A DNA stretch of 64,000 nucleotides from Dugong dugon. Taxonomy: Eukaryota > Chordata > Mammalia > Sirenia > Dugongidae. Every line of letters begins with the position of its first letter. Within the stretch, counting starts at the first letter, position 1. Below, in pieces: positions 1-11,947 of the stretch. The translations under genes and the position numbers were made by a program. A model generated the notes under the pieces. It worked only from the letters and a program-made list of their open reading frames with translations, searched no databases and had not been told where the DNA came from. Location of the stretch: the NCBI GenBank assembly GCA_030035585.1, contig CM057471.1, positions 93,373,819-93,437,818 on the forward strand. The letters are read 5' to 3'.

Positions 1-233
1 TTTATAGAACAGAAATTTATTTTCTCACAGATCTGGAGGCCAAAAGGCCAAATCAGGCTCACAGCCATATTGATTCACTCTATGGGCCTCTCTCCTAGTT
101 TCTGGTATCTGCTGGCAATTCTTGGCCTTCCTAGGCTTCCTTGGCACCTGTCTTCTCCCTGTGTGTGTCTCTGCGTCTATTTTGCTCTTTTTGTAGGTTT
201 AAGACCTATTAAAAAAAAGGTTTAGGGCCCACT

Positions 234-786
234 TGTCTTAATTTCCTAGTGCTGCTGAAACAGAAATACCACAAGTGGGTGGCTTTAAAGAATAGAAATT
301 TATTTTCTCACAGTTCTGGAGGCTACAAGTCCAAATTAGTTTCTTGGTCATGTCAATTCCTTCCTTGTCAGGAGCCTTGGTTCCTTGGAGATCCTCACCC
401 GGCATCTGCCTTCCCCTTGTGTGTGCTTGTCTCTGTGTCTCATCTGCTCTTTTTATAACTCAGAAGTGATTAGCTTTAGGACACACTCAACACTGGTACA
501 GCCTCATTAACATAACAAGAAACTTCTATTTCCAGACAGGATAACTTTCACAAGTATACCTACCTACCCTACCCGTTGCCCACGAGCCGATTCCAACTCA
601 TAGCGACCCTATAGGACACAGTAGAACTGCCTCATAGGGTTTCCAAGGAGCACCTGGTGGATTCCTACTGTTAACCTTTTGGTTAGCAGCCGAGCTCTTA
701 ACCACTACACCACTAGGGTTTCACAAGTATAGGAGTTAGGATTCCAACACATATTTTGGGGGGAAACAATTCAATCCATAATATCA
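234..786 (-). mobile_element. MaLR (MLT1A-like) LTR nested in the outer LTR
   Basis: A second antisense copy of the same LTR type starts with tgtcttaatttcctagtg and contains aatagaaatttattttctca around 290. It ends near attcaatccataatatca, giving TG...CA ends on the plus strand. An AfroSINE (559-718) interrupts it. The flanking sequence on either side rejoins as the outer LTR, which shows this copy inserted later. I could not identify a convincing short TSD. Confidence 0.65.
559..718 (-). mobile_element. AfroSINE, antisense, with 13-bp TSD
   Basis: Antisense tRNA-derived SINE. It reads from the 3' unique part (cgagccgattccaactcata) to the tRNA-like head (agccgagctcttaaccacta...). The duplicated target tttcacaagtata is present at 546-558 and 719-731, a perfect 13-bp TSD. 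It lies inside the nested MaLR LTR and so is the youngest of the three layers here. Confidence 0.9.
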
Positions 787-1099
787 TCCTATTCTTGTAT
801 GATCTCATTAACATAACAGCAGAAAACCCTATTTCCAAACAGGATCACATTCACAAGTACAGGGGCCAGGACTCCAATCATATTTTGGGGGAATACAATT
901 CAATCGACAATAGTACCCCCTGTATTATTTTAAATCTCCTTGCAGAATGATACTGGGCCATGGCCTCCCATGGAGTTACAGCTAGTGAATTTTGTATAAA
1001 CTTTTGTTCCTTGATCAATGCAATGCATGTATATGGTAGGAAATCAAATAGAATAGACTGACTTATAAATAATATGAGAGCCGACCACCTCACCACTTC

Positions 1100-1628
1100 C
1101 TACTCCTCTCTCCAAGGGCAATCACATAAAACTATTTCTGTTTCTGGTTCTTTTGAGAGTTAGAAATAGATCTAAATAATTTGTTTTTAGAGCTAATTCT
1201 TGATGTACAGACTTTAGATATGTTCAGGTAACCTTCCTGCTATGACTGAAAAGGATGCTCATTAATATCGCCCCCACTTCCTCTTCCCCTTCTCTCAGGT
1301 TTTGATGATTATATCACTATCTTTAGTGCATCTATTATTTACCTTTGAAACTGCCTATAACCTTTGATTTTAGTTCCAACATTTTTTAAATATAGATTGA
1401 ATCACCAATTTGTAAGATAAAAATTTTAAGTTTATCTACCATTATTCCCCCTTCTGCCTCCACGATCCCACCTCCAAATCTAGAAATAATACAAAGAGAT
1501 CCCAAGGACACTTTACCTCGTTTTTCCCAATGGTAACCTTTGCAAAACTACAGTATAATATCACAACCTGAATATTGACAATCTACTGATTTTATTCAGA
1601 CTTCCCCAGTTAGACTTATTTGTGTATA

Positions 1629-1673
<45 letters not shown>

Positions 1674-2540
1674 ATTTAGGTCTAAACAATTTTATCACAT
1701 ATGTAGGTTTGTGTATCAACTATCACAGTCAAGATAAAGAATATTTCTGTCACCACAAAGATCCCAAGTGTTGCCTTTTTATAACCTCCCATCTCCCTCC
1801 TAAACCCCTCAATCTCTACCTGGCAACCACTAATCTGTTCTCCATTTCTATAACTTTATCATTTTCAGATGTTATGTAAACGAAATCATACATTATATAA
1901 CTTCTCTGGATTTTCTTTTTTTTGCTGATCATAATTCTCTGGAAATTCATCCATGTTGTGGTGTGTATCCATATTTTGTTCCTTTTTATTGTGCAGTAGT
2001 ATTCCATGGTATGTCTGAATTACAGTTTGTTTAACCAGTCACCAGCTGAAGGACATCTAGGTTTCCAGTTTTTGGCTATTACGAATGAAGCTACTATGAA
2101 CATTTGTGTACAGGTTTTCATGTGAACACAAGTTTTCATTCTTCTGGGACAAATGCCGAAGAATGTAATTGCTGGGTGGCTGTATACTAATTGCATGTTT
2201 ACTTTTAAAAGAAACTGACAAATTGTTTTCCAAAGCGCCTGTACTATTTTATATTCCCATCACCAATATATGAGAGATACGATTTCTCCATATCCTCACC
2301 AGCATTTGGTATTGTCACTATTTTTTTATTATTACTATTTTAACCATTCTGATAGGTGTGTAGTGATATCTCATTGAACTTTCAGTTTGCTTTTCCCTGA
2401 TGTCAAATATTTTTTCATGTACTTATTTGCCATCTGCAGATCCTCTTCAGTGAAATGTCTCTTCGTGGTTTTTGCCTGTTTTTCAATTGTGTTGTTCGTT
2501 TACTGCTGGGTTTTGAGAGTTCTTTATATATATATAGTAC
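1100..2540 (-). mobile_element. Old L1 (L1M-type), segment A: 3'UTR and ORF2 C-terminal part
   Basis: Antisense L1 sequence. The ORF2 C-terminal landmarks are recognisable in order, including attcatccatgttgtggtg near 1946 and agtagtattccatggtatg near 1996, followed by blocks typical of the end of L1 ORF2. Heavy divergence and indels mark it as an old copy. The 3'UTR boundary near 1100 is uncertain. The element continues at 13979, 14764, 22438 and 23356 after later insertions. Confidence 0.75.
1633..1669. repeat. (TG)n microsatellite
   Basis: An uninterrupted TG dinucleotide run of about 18 units sits in the old L1 3' region and is followed by tatgtattt. It is likely length-polymorphic. Confidence 0.95.
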
Positions 2541-2552
2541 TATTCCTTTATC
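2541..2552. repeat. Left TSD of the RTE insertion
   Basis: The 12-base word tattcctttatc occurs here and again at 13967-13978, directly after the RTE 3' end. Removing 2553-13978 restores a continuous old L1 sequence, which supports this as the RTE target duplication. Confidence 0.8.
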
Positions 2553-2929
2553 CCCATGTGTCTGTCAGTTTGTCATACCATGGTGGCTTGTGTGTTGCTG
2601 TGATGCTTGCTAGAAGATATGTCACTGGTATTTCAAACACCAGCAGGGTCAACCATGGTGGACAGGATTCAGCTGAGCTTCCAGACTAAGATAGATTAGG
2701 AAGAAGGACCTGGTGGTCTACTTCTGAAAAAACTGGTCAGTGAAAACCTCATGAACAGCAAGGGAACATTGTCTGGTATAGCACTGGAACATGAGCCCCT
2801 CAGGTGGGAGGCACTAAAAATAAAACTGGGGAAGAGCTGCCTCCTCAAAGTAGAGTCAATCTTAATGATATAGATGGAGAAAAGCTTTTGGGACCTTCAT
2901 TTGCTGATCTGGCGTGACTAAAAATGAGA

Positions 2930-3560
2930 AGAAACAGCTGCAGACACTCATTACTAATCAGAACATGGAATGTACAAAGTTTGAATCTAGAAAGATTGTA
3001 AGTCATCAAAACTGAAATGTGTCACATAAAGATCAATATCCTAGGTATTAGTGAGCTGAAATGGACTCGTATTGGCCATTTTGAATGGGACAATCATATG
3101 GTCTACTAAGCCAGGAATGACAAAAGTGAAGAGGAAAGACATTGCATTCATCGTCAAAAAGAACATTTCAAGATCTATCCTAAGTACAACGCTGTCAGAC
3201 ACAGAATAATATCCATATGCCTAAAAGGAAGACCAGTTAATATGTCTATTATTCAAATTTACACACAACCATTTATGCAAAGATGAGGAAATTGAAGATT
3301 TTTACCAACTTCTGCAGTTTGAAATTGATCACACATGCAATTAGGATGCATTGATAATTACTGGAGATTGGAATATGAACTTGGAAACAAAGAAGAAGGA
3401 CCAGCAGTTGGAAAAATGGCCTTGGTGACAGAAATAATGCAAGAGATTGCGTGATATAATTTTGTAAGACCAATGACTTCTTCATTGCAAATACCTTTTT
3501 TCAATAACATAAACGGCAATTCTACACATGGACCTTGCCAGATGGAATACACAGGAAAAG
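2930..3560 (+). pseudogene. RTE AP-endonuclease domain remnant
   Basis: In-frame fragments resemble the apurinic-endonuclease domain of RTE LINEs, which nicks target DNA. The clearest is ILGISELKWT at about 3040-3072, the conserved ISE-type block. Upstream, a degenerate version of the opening block (N-x-x-TWNV in active elements) lies around 2950-2980. Stops interrupt the frame repeatedly, for example soon after 3100. Activity is not possible without many repairs. Confidence 0.65.
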
Positions 3561-3888
3561 AATTGACTACATCTGTGGGAGAATACGATGGAGAAGCTCA
3601 ATATCCTCAGTCAGAAGAAGGCCAGGTGCCAAAGGAAGAACAGACCATCAATTGCTCATATGGAAGTTCAAGTTGAAGCTGAAGAAAATTAGAGCAAGTT
3701 CATGAAAACCAAAATACGACCTTGAGTATATCCCACCTGAATTTAGAGACCATCTCGGGAGTAGATTTGATGCATTGAACACTAATGAACAAAGACCAGA
3801 CAAGTTGTGGGATGACATCAAGGATATCATACATGAAGAAAGCAAAAGGTCATTAAAAAGACAGGAAAGAAAGAAAAGACCAAAATAG

Positions 3889-5256
3889 ATGTCAGAAAAG
3901 ACTCTGAAACTTGCTCTTGAATGTCAAGTAGCTAAAGCGAAAGGAAGAAATGATGAAGTAAAAGAGCTGAACAGAAGCTTTCAAAGGGCAGCTCAAGAAG
4001 ACAAAGTAAGGTATTATAATGAAATGTGTAAAGACCTGGAGTTAGAAAACCAAGAGAGAAGAACATTCTCGGAATCTGTCAAGCTGAAAGAACTGAAGAA
4101 AAAAGTCAAACCTCGTGTTGCAATACTGAAAAGTTCTACTGGTAAAATATTGAACAATGAAGAAAGCATCAAAAGAAGATGGAAGGAATACACAGAATCA
4201 CTGTACCAAAAAAGAATTGGTCGACGTTCAACTATTGCAGGAGGTAGCATATCATCAAGAATCTGTGGTACTGAAGAAAGAAGTCCCAGCTACACTGAAG
4301 GCATTGGTGAAAAACAAGGCTTCAGAAATTGACTGAATACCTGTTGAAATGTTTCAACAAATGAATGCAGGCTGGAGGCGCTCACTCATCTATGTCAAGA
4401 AATTTGGAAGAGAGCTACCTGGCCAATCCACTGGAATAGATCCATATCTGTGCCCATTCCAAAGAAAGGTGATCCAACAGAATAAGGAAATTATCAAACA
4501 ATGTCATTAATATGACAAACAAATAAAATTTTGCTGAATATCATCCAAAAGCAGTTGCAGCAGTACATTGACAGGGAACTGCCAGAAGTTCAAGGCAGAT
4601 TCAAAAGAAGACATGGAACCAGGGATATCATTGCTAAGGTCAGATGGATCATGGCTGAAAGTAGAGAATACTAGAGAGATGTTTACCTGTGTTTTATTCA
4701 CTATGCAAATTCATTCAACTGTGTGGATCATAACAAATATGGATAACACTGCAAAAAATGGGAATTCCACAACACTTAATTGTGCTCATACCAAACCTGT
4801 ACATAGACAAAGAGTCAGTCCTTGGAACAGAACAAGCGGATACTGCATGGTTTAAAGTCAGGAAAGGTGTGCATACTTATTCAATCTGTATGCTGAGCAA
4901 ATAATCAGAGAAGCTGGACTGTTTGAAGAAGAATGGGGCAGTAGGATTAGAGGAAGACTCATTAACAACCTGTGATATTCAGGTGACACAACCTTGTTTG
5001 GTGAAAGTGAAGAGGACTTGAAGCACTTACTGTTGAAGGTCAAAGACTATAGCCTTCAGTATGGATTACATTTCAACATAAAGAAAACAAAAATCCTGAC
5101 AACCGGACCAATAAGCAACATTATGATAAATGAAGAAAATACTGAAGTTGTCAAGGATTTCATTTTACTTGGATCGACAATCAACATCCATGGAGGCAGC
5201 AGTCAAGAAATCAAACAAAGTATTGCATTGGCAAATCTGCTGCAAAAGACCTCTTA
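3889..5256 (+). pseudogene. RTE reverse transcriptase remnant
   Basis: Pieces of the RTE reverse transcriptase are readable on the plus strand: a long lysine/glutamate-rich linker (3889-4332), a palm region (about 4370-4860) and the block following the catalytic loop. At about 4972-5000 the catalytic YADD-type box reads YSGD and is preceded by an in-frame TGA, so one of the two metal-binding aspartates is lost. The following LFGESEEDLKHLL and the HFNIKKTKIL block fit the family. The antisense copy at 47280-48597 keeps YADD. Confidence 0.7.
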
Positions 5257-5292
5257 AGTGTTGAAAAGCACACACTAAGGTGTGGCTGACCC

Positions 5293-5308
5293 AAGCCCTG
5301 ATATTTTC
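5293..5308. repeat. Left TSD of L1 copy 1
   Basis: The 16-base word aagccctgatattttc occurs here and at 13524-13539, flanking L1 copy 1 exactly. The RTE sequence is continuous when 5309-13539 is removed. Confidence 0.9.
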
Positions 5309-6374
5309 TTTTTTAAATATTTTATTGTACTTCAGGTGAAGGTTTAAAGAACAAATAGTTTCTCATGAAACAGTAGTACACATATTGTTTTATGACATTG
5401 GTTGACAACCCCACAACATGTCAACCCTCTCTCTTCTCGACCTTTCCTTGGTGAAAATATACATAGCCAAAGATACACCATTTCAAAAATTTCTACTTGC
5501 ACAGTTCAGTGACATCGACTACACTCTTTCAATCGTGTGGCTATTACTCAACCTTGGGTTCCCTAACACCAGCTTTCCTGCCACTTCTGCCTTCTAGTCC
5601 TTGTCCCTGGACTGCTGTACCTCATTAGTCCCATTTGGTTATGTGGGGCTGTCCACTACCCGGCTGAACGGTGAACCTTGGAAGTAACTTCACCACTGAG
5701 CTAAAAGGGTGTCTGGGGGCCATACTCTTGGGGTTTCTCCAGTCTCCTTTAGGCCAGTAAATCTGGTCTTTTTTTTTTTTTTTTTTTTTTGTGAGTTAGA
5801 ATTTTGTCGTGCATCCTTCTCCAGCTCTGTCCGGAACACTCTGTTGTGATCTCAGTCAGAGCATTCAGTGGTGGTAGCCAAGCACCATCCTAGCTATACT
5901 GGACTCAGTCTGGTGGAAGCCTTGGTTGCTGTGGTCCATTAGCCCTTCAGATTAATCTTTTCCTTGTATCCTGTTCTCTTCACTCTTCCTTGTTCCCGAA
6001 GGGATGAGACAGGGGAGTATCTTAGATGGCTGCTCACAGGGTTTTAAGACCCCAGACACTACTCACCAAGGTAGAATATAGAACACTGTCTTTATAAACC
6101 GTGTTATGCCAATTGAGCTAGATGTTCCCCAAGACCATGGTCCCCACAGCCCTCCACCCAGCAATTCAGTCCCTCAGGGAGTTTGGATGTGTCTATGGAG
6201 CTTCCAATACCTTTCCTTGTACAAGTGCTGGTTTCCCCAGTATTGTGTACTGTCTCACCCTTCACCCAAGATACCACTTATCTATTGCCTATTTAGTATT
6301 TCCCCCCCACCCCACCCATCCCTGGGAACCAACAAAGATTGTTACTTTTGATGTGAGGACTTTTTCATGGGTTT
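5309..6374 (-). other. L1 copy 1 3'UTR, single repeat unit
   Basis: Non-coding 3'UTR of an elephant-type L1. On the minus strand it ends with AATAAA-containing caataaaatatttaaaaaag and a short A-rich tail. It holds one copy (about 5335-5430) of the unit that is present two or three times in the other L1 copies. A T-run of about 22 (5770-5791) lies inside it; there is no coding sequence. Confidence 0.8.
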
Positions 6375-9300
6375 TTAAAATAGAGGTCTCATACAATATT
6401 TGTCCTTTTGTGATTGACTTATTTCACTCAGCATAATGTCCTCCAGTTTCATCCATGTTATGAGGTGCTTCACAGATTCATCATTGTTCTTTCTTGTTGC
6501 ATGGTACTCCATAGTGTGTATGTACCATAGTTTGTTATCCATGCATCTGTTGATGGGCATCTAGGTTGTTTCTGTCTTTTTGCTATTGTGAACAATGCTG
6601 CCATGAACATGGGTGTGTATATGTCAATTCGAGTGACGAATCTTATTTCTCTAGGATATATTCCTAGGAGTGGGATTGTTGGATCGTATGGTATTTCTAT
6701 TTCTAGCTTTCTATGAGGAAGCGCCATATCATTTCTGAAAATGATTGTCTCATTTTGCATTCCCACCAGCAGTGCATGAGTTCCAATCTCCCTGCAGCCT
6801 CTTCAACATTTGTTATTTCCAGTGTTTTTAATTTGTGCCAGTAATGCTGGGGTGAGATGGTATCTCACTGTGGTTTTAATTTGCATTTCTCTAATGGCTA
6901 GTGATGGTGAGCATTTCCTCTTGTGTCTGTTGGCCGTTTGAATGTCTTCTTTGGTGAAGTGTCTGTTCATTTCCTTTGCCCATTTTTCAATAGCATTATT
7001 TGTCTTTTTGTTGTAGAGGTGTTGGATTTTCTTGTAGATTATGGATATTAGACCTTTGTCTGACTTGTACTGTCCAAAAATTTTTTTCCAGTCTGTAGGT
7101 TCTCTTTTTACTCTTTTGGTGAAGTCTTTTGAAGAGCGTAGGTGTTTGATTTTGAGAAGATCCCAGTCATCTAGCTTATCTTCTGAGGTTTGTGTGTTGA
7201 TAGTTATGGTTTGTATCCTGTAAATGCCGTGTACTAAGCCTGTAGTGTTGGTCCTATTTTTTCTTCTATGAACTTTATAGTTTTGGGCTTTATATTTAGG
7301 TCTTTCATCAATTTTGAATTACTTTTTGTATATGGCATGAGGTATGGATCTTGTTTCATTTTTTTTGCAAATGGATATCAAGTTTTGCCAGCAGGATTTG
7401 TTAAAAACACTGTCTTTTCCCCATTTGATGAACTTTGAGCCCTTGTTGAAGATCAGGTGACTGTAGGTGGATGGATTTACACCTGGGTTCTCAATTCTGT
7501 TCCATTGGTCAATGTATCTGTCATTGAACCAGTACCAGTCTGTTTTGAATACCGTGGCTGTATAGAAGGATCTGAGATCAGGTAGTGTGAGTCCTCAAAT
7601 TTTATTCTTTTTCAGTAGTGCTTTACTATTTGGGGTTTCTTCCCTTTCCATATAAAGTTAATGATTAGTTTTTCCATCTCTTTGAAGAAAGTTGTTGGTA
7701 TTTCTATCAGGATTGCATTGTATTTGTAAATTGCTTAGGGTAGAATTGTCATTTTCACAATGTTGAGTCTACCTATCCATGAGCATGGTATGTTTTTCCA
7801 TTTATGTAGATTCCTTTAGGTTTCTTACAGTAGTGTTTTGCAGTTTTCTTTGTATAGGTCTTTTAAATCCCTGGTTAGATTTATGCCTAAGTATTTTTTT
7901 TTTTTTAGGGGCTATTATAAATGGTACTGTTTTCCTGATTTCCTTTTCATCACTCTCCTTATTGGTGTATAGGAATCCAACTGATTTTTGTATGTTTATC
8001 TTCTATCCTGCTACTCTGCTGAATCTTTCTATTAGTTCCAGTAGATTTCTCGTGGAGCCTTTAGGGTTTTCTAGGCATAGTATCATATCATCCACAAACA
8101 GGGACAGTTTAACTTCTTCATTACCAATTTGGATGCCCTTTATTTCTTTTTCTTGCCTTATTGCTCTAGCTAGAACTTCCAGCACAATGTTAAATAGGAG
8201 TGGTGATAAAGGGCATCCTTGTCTTGTTCCTGTTTTCAAGGGGAATGTTTTCAGCCTCTCTCCACTAAGAATGATGTTGGCCTTTGGTATTGCATAGATG
8301 CCCTTTTTTATGTTGAGAAATTTCCCTTCTATACCTATTTTATTGAGAGTTTTTATCAGGAATGGGTATTGGACTTTGTCAAATGCCTTTTCTATGTCAA
8401 TTGAGATGATCATGTGTTTCTTTTCTTTCCTTTTATTTATGTGGTGGATTACGTTGATTGATTTTCTAATGTTGAACCACCCTTGCATACCTGGTATGAA
8501 TCCTACATGGTTGTGGTTTACTATTTTTTTGATATGATGCCAAATTCTATTGGCTAGAATTTTGTTCAGAATTTTTGTATCTATATTCATGAGAGATATT
8601 CGTCTGTACTTTTCTTTTTTTGTGGCATCTTTGCCTGGTTTTGGTACCAACGTGATGCTGGCTTCATAGAATGAATTTGGAAGTGTTGCTTCCTTTTCTA
8701 TGCTTTGAAATAGCTTAAGTAGTACTGGTACAAGCTCTTCTGTGAATGTTTTGTAGAATTCTCCAGTGAAGCCATCTGGGCAAGGGCGTTATCTGATTGG
8801 GAGGTTTTTTATTACCTTTTCAGTCTCTTCTCTTGTTATGGGTCTGTTCAGATTTTCAACATCACTTTGTTGTAGTCTGGGTAGGTAGTGTGTTTCTAGA
8901 AATTTATCCATTTCCTCTAGGTTTTCAAATTTTTTGGAGGATACTTTTTCATAATATTCTGTTATAATCCTTTTTATTTCAGTTGGGTCTGTTGTAATGT
9001 CCCCCATTTCATTTCTTATTTGGGTTATTTGCATCCTCTCCTGTTTTTCTTTTGTCAGTCTGGCCAGTGGTTTGTCGATCTTGTTGATTCTTTCAAAGAA
9101 CCAACTTTTGTTATTGTTTTTCTGTTCTCTATTTCAGTTATTTCTTCTCTGATCTTTACTATTTCCTTTCTTCTCGTGGATGTGGGCTTTTTTTGCTGTT
9201 CTCTTTCTATTTGTTTGAGTTCTGTACTTAATGTTTTGATCTTGTCCCTTTCTTCTTTTTTGATATGTACATCTATTGCTATAATTTGTCCTCTGAGGAC

Positions 9301-10179
9301 TGCTTTTGCTGTGTCCCAAAGGTTTTGATATGATGTGTTTTCATTCTCATTTGATTCTACAAATTTTCTGATTCCATCTCTGATTTCTTCTATTACCCAG
9401 CAATGTGTAAGCAGGGTATTATTCAGTTTCCATGTAATTGATTTTGTCTCCTTTGTCTTTCTGTTGTTAATTTCTACCTTGATGACATTGTGGTCATAGA
9501 AGATACTTTGAATTATCTCAACGTTTTGGATCTTGCTGAGGATTGCTCTGTGGCCTAAGATGTGGCCTATTCTGGAGAGCATTCCATGTGCATTGGAAAA
9601 GAATGTGTACTTTGCAGCTGTTGGATGGAGTATTCTATACATGTCTATGAGATCAAGTTGGCTGATTGTGCCCTTTAGGTCTTCTGTATCTTTGCTGAGT
9701 TTCTTCTTAGTTGTTCTGTCCTTTACTGAGAGTGGTGTGTTGAAGTCTCCTACTATTATTGTGGAACTGTCCATTTCTCTTCTCAGTGTTGTCAGAGTTT
9801 GTTTTATGTATTTTGGAGCCCTGTCATTGAGTGTGTAGATGTTTATTATGGTTATGTCTTCATGATGGATCATCCCCTTAATCATTATATAGTGTCCTTC
9901 TTTGTCTTTTATGGTGGATTTTTTTTTAAAGTCTATTTTATCTGAGATTAGAATTGCCACTCCTGCTCTTTTTTGGTAGTTGTTAGCTTGATATATCTTT
10001 TTTCAACATTTGACTTTTAATAAATTCACATCTTTGTTTGTAAGGTGTGTCTCTTGTAGACAGCATATTGATGGATCCTGTTTTCTTATCCATTCTGTCA
10101 CTCTCTGTCTGTTTATGGGTGCAATGAGTCCATTTACATTCAGTGTAATTATTGATAGATGTGGGTTTGTTGCTGTCAT
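6375..10179 (-). pseudogene. L1 copy 1 ORF2 (endonuclease-reverse transcriptase), broken
   Basis: ORF2 encodes the L1 endonuclease, reverse transcriptase and C-terminal cysteine-rich domain. It starts at the ATG at 10177-10179 (M-T-A-T-N) and ends at TAA 6375-6377 after C-M-R-P-L-F. The endonuclease block GDFNTPLS (about 9725-9750) keeps the catalytic Asn. The RT loop reads FVDD at about 8087-8098 instead of FADD, an odd Ala-to-Val change. The RT blocks [15 protein letters not shown] and GFIPGMQGW are intact. Several frameshifts and stops (near 9040, 8790, 8000 and others) break the frame, so it is inactive. Confidence 0.9.
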
Positions 10180-10604
10180 TTTGTAGTGCTTTTTTTGTGA
10201 TGCTGACGTTTTCTCTGTTCTTCTTACTCTCCTGTGCTGAGTTACTTTTGTTTGTGGACTTTATTTTTTTCATTTCTTTTGTTTTTGTAGCTTTTGTTTG
10301 TGCTGAGACTTCATGTCTTTCCTCTTTATTTTTATGAGTATGTTTATTAACTTTCTTTTTGGTTACCATGAAATTTACCCTTTTTTTTCTAAGTTTGAAG
10401 CAGTCTATTATTACTTGGTATCGCCTTGCCTTCCTCTCCATTAGAAGGTTCTATACCTACACCGTTTATTCCCTCTTTTATTGTTCTGATGTTGTTGTCA
10501 TTTACTGAGTAACTGCTCTGATTCCCTGTTGTATTTCTTTTGGTTTTGGATGTCCTTAAGAGTTCATTTCCTAGATTGGTATCTGGCTGATATGATCCTG
10601 TGTC

Positions 10605-11636
10605 CTAGATTCTGTCTGTGAGCTGAAGTTGTTTGTTCTCAGACTGAAGAACTCCCTTTAATAATTCTCGTAAGTTTGGTTTGGTTTTTACATATTCCCT
10701 TAACTTCTGTTTATCTGGAAATGTCCTAATTTTGCCATCATATTTGAATGAGAGTTTTGCAGGATATATTATTCTTGGCTGGCAATCTTTTTCTTTCCAG
10801 GTTTTAAATATGTCATCCCATTGCCTTCTTGCCTGCATGGTTTCTGCTGAATAATCTGAGCTTAGTCTTACTGTTTTTCTTTTGTATATGACTTCTTGTT
10901 TCTCATGATTCTTTGTCTTTGGTTTTGGTGAGTGTGATTACGATATACCTTGGTGATTTTCTTTTGGAGTCTATCCTATATGGGGTTTGTTGAGCTTCTT
11001 GGATGGCCAGCTTATCATTCTTCATGATATTGGGGAAGTTTTCTGTCAGCAGTTCTTCAATGATCCTCTCTGTGTTTTCTGTTTTCTCCTCTTGTTCTTG
11101 AACACCAATCACTCACAGATTTTTGCTTTTGATTATATCCCACATAACTCTCAGGGTTTCTTTATTTTTCTTTGTTCTTTTTTCTGAGTTCTCCTCAAAC
11201 AGAGTTGTATCCAAGTGCATGTCTTCAATTCCATTGATCCTGTCTTCCACGATTTCAAATCTGCTCCTCAGCCCTTCTATGACACTGTCCATTTCTGAAA
11301 TCTTGTTGTTTATCTTTTGGATTTCTAATTGTTGGTTTTGTTTATTTTCTAGTTGTGAATTTATTTTGGCATTTTGTTCCTGCATTATTTTTCTGAATTC
11401 TTCCAATTTTTTGTATGTATTTTCCATGAATTTGTCTATTTTTTCCTCATTTTTGTCTGCTTTTCCCTCAACTCTTGGAGAATTCTGAGTATTAAAGATT
11501 TGAATTCCCTATCAGGTAGTTCTAGTGCCTTTTCTTCCACTGGAAGGTCATATGGTGTTTTATTTTGGATGCCTCCTGGTACCTTCCTGTCCTGTTTTTG
11601 TAAATGTTTTGATATCATTTGCTGTCTTCGGGGCAT
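10605..11636 (-). pseudogene. L1 copy 1 ORF1 (RNA-binding chaperone), broken
   Basis: ORF1 encodes the trimeric RNA-binding protein of the L1 particle. The start is M-P-R-R-Q-Q at 11634-11636. A coiled-coil region rich in E/K/Q heptads (11110-11430) is followed by the RRM and C-terminal domain with RRQWDDIFKTWKEK and QPRIIYPAKLSF. There is a frameshift near 11430, a TGA stop at 11113-11115 exactly where L1 copy 2 also has TGA, and another break near 10840-10900. Inactive. Confidence 0.88.
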
Positions 11637-11947
11637 TCAGTAGTTATTTTTCTTGTTCCTTGATTGTAGATTTGTTTGTTTCGTCCCTTTTTTTTAATTT
11701 GGTTATGTCAGAGCAGGTGGGCTGTGTGTTCTTTGTTGTTTGCTGGTCGGTGGGCACGATACTTTTTGCCTCCTTCTCCAATTGGCAGGGTTAGTCGCTC
11801 AGATATGGTACAGCAGGGCAGGTCTTGCTGAAGAGGACTTACTGGGATGGGTTGTTTGTGGCACTCACTAAAGCCACCAGGGCAGATCGGTAATCAGTGC
11901 AGGACAGGTTCCTGTAGGCCGTGCCGGTGCTGCTTGGTGGTGTGATG

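Larger units (their letters stand above)
1..915 (-). mobile_element. MaLR (MLT1A-like) LTR, outer copy, split by a second LTR
   Basis: Positions 1-233 and about 787-915 together read as one antisense MaLR LTR. Typical antisense MLT1 landmarks are visible: agaaatttattttctcaca near the left edge, tctccctgtgtgtgtc around 155, and the end block with attttgggggaatacaattcaatc around 880. The middle is replaced by a second LTR of the same type (234-786). The left end runs off the window, so the full length is unknown. No coding capacity. Family name is from recognition, not a search. Confidence 0.7.
2553..5308 (+). mobile_element. RTE LINE (RTE1/BovB-related), 5' part
   Basis: Near full-length RTE on the plus strand. 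It begins at the 5' region (tctgtcagtttgtcatacca) that recurs at 56718 and, more diverged, near 54450, and runs through AP-endonuclease and reverse-transcriptase remnants. It is interrupted at 5308 by L1 copy 1 and resumes at 13540. Without the L1 it is about 3.18 kb, close to the usual length of the family as I know it. Many stops and frameshifts make it non-functional. Confidence 0.85.

Noticed and set aside
3889-4332. 147-codon lysine-rich frame as a separate host gene
   Set aside because: It lies within the RTE and reads as the linker region of its polyprotein, in the expected order and strand.
6106-6436. Open frames on the plus strand in the 3'UTR/ORF2 end of L1 copies 1 and 4 (also 25333-25669) with near-identical peptides
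   Set aside because: They are antisense to L1 and similar only because the L1 copies are similar.
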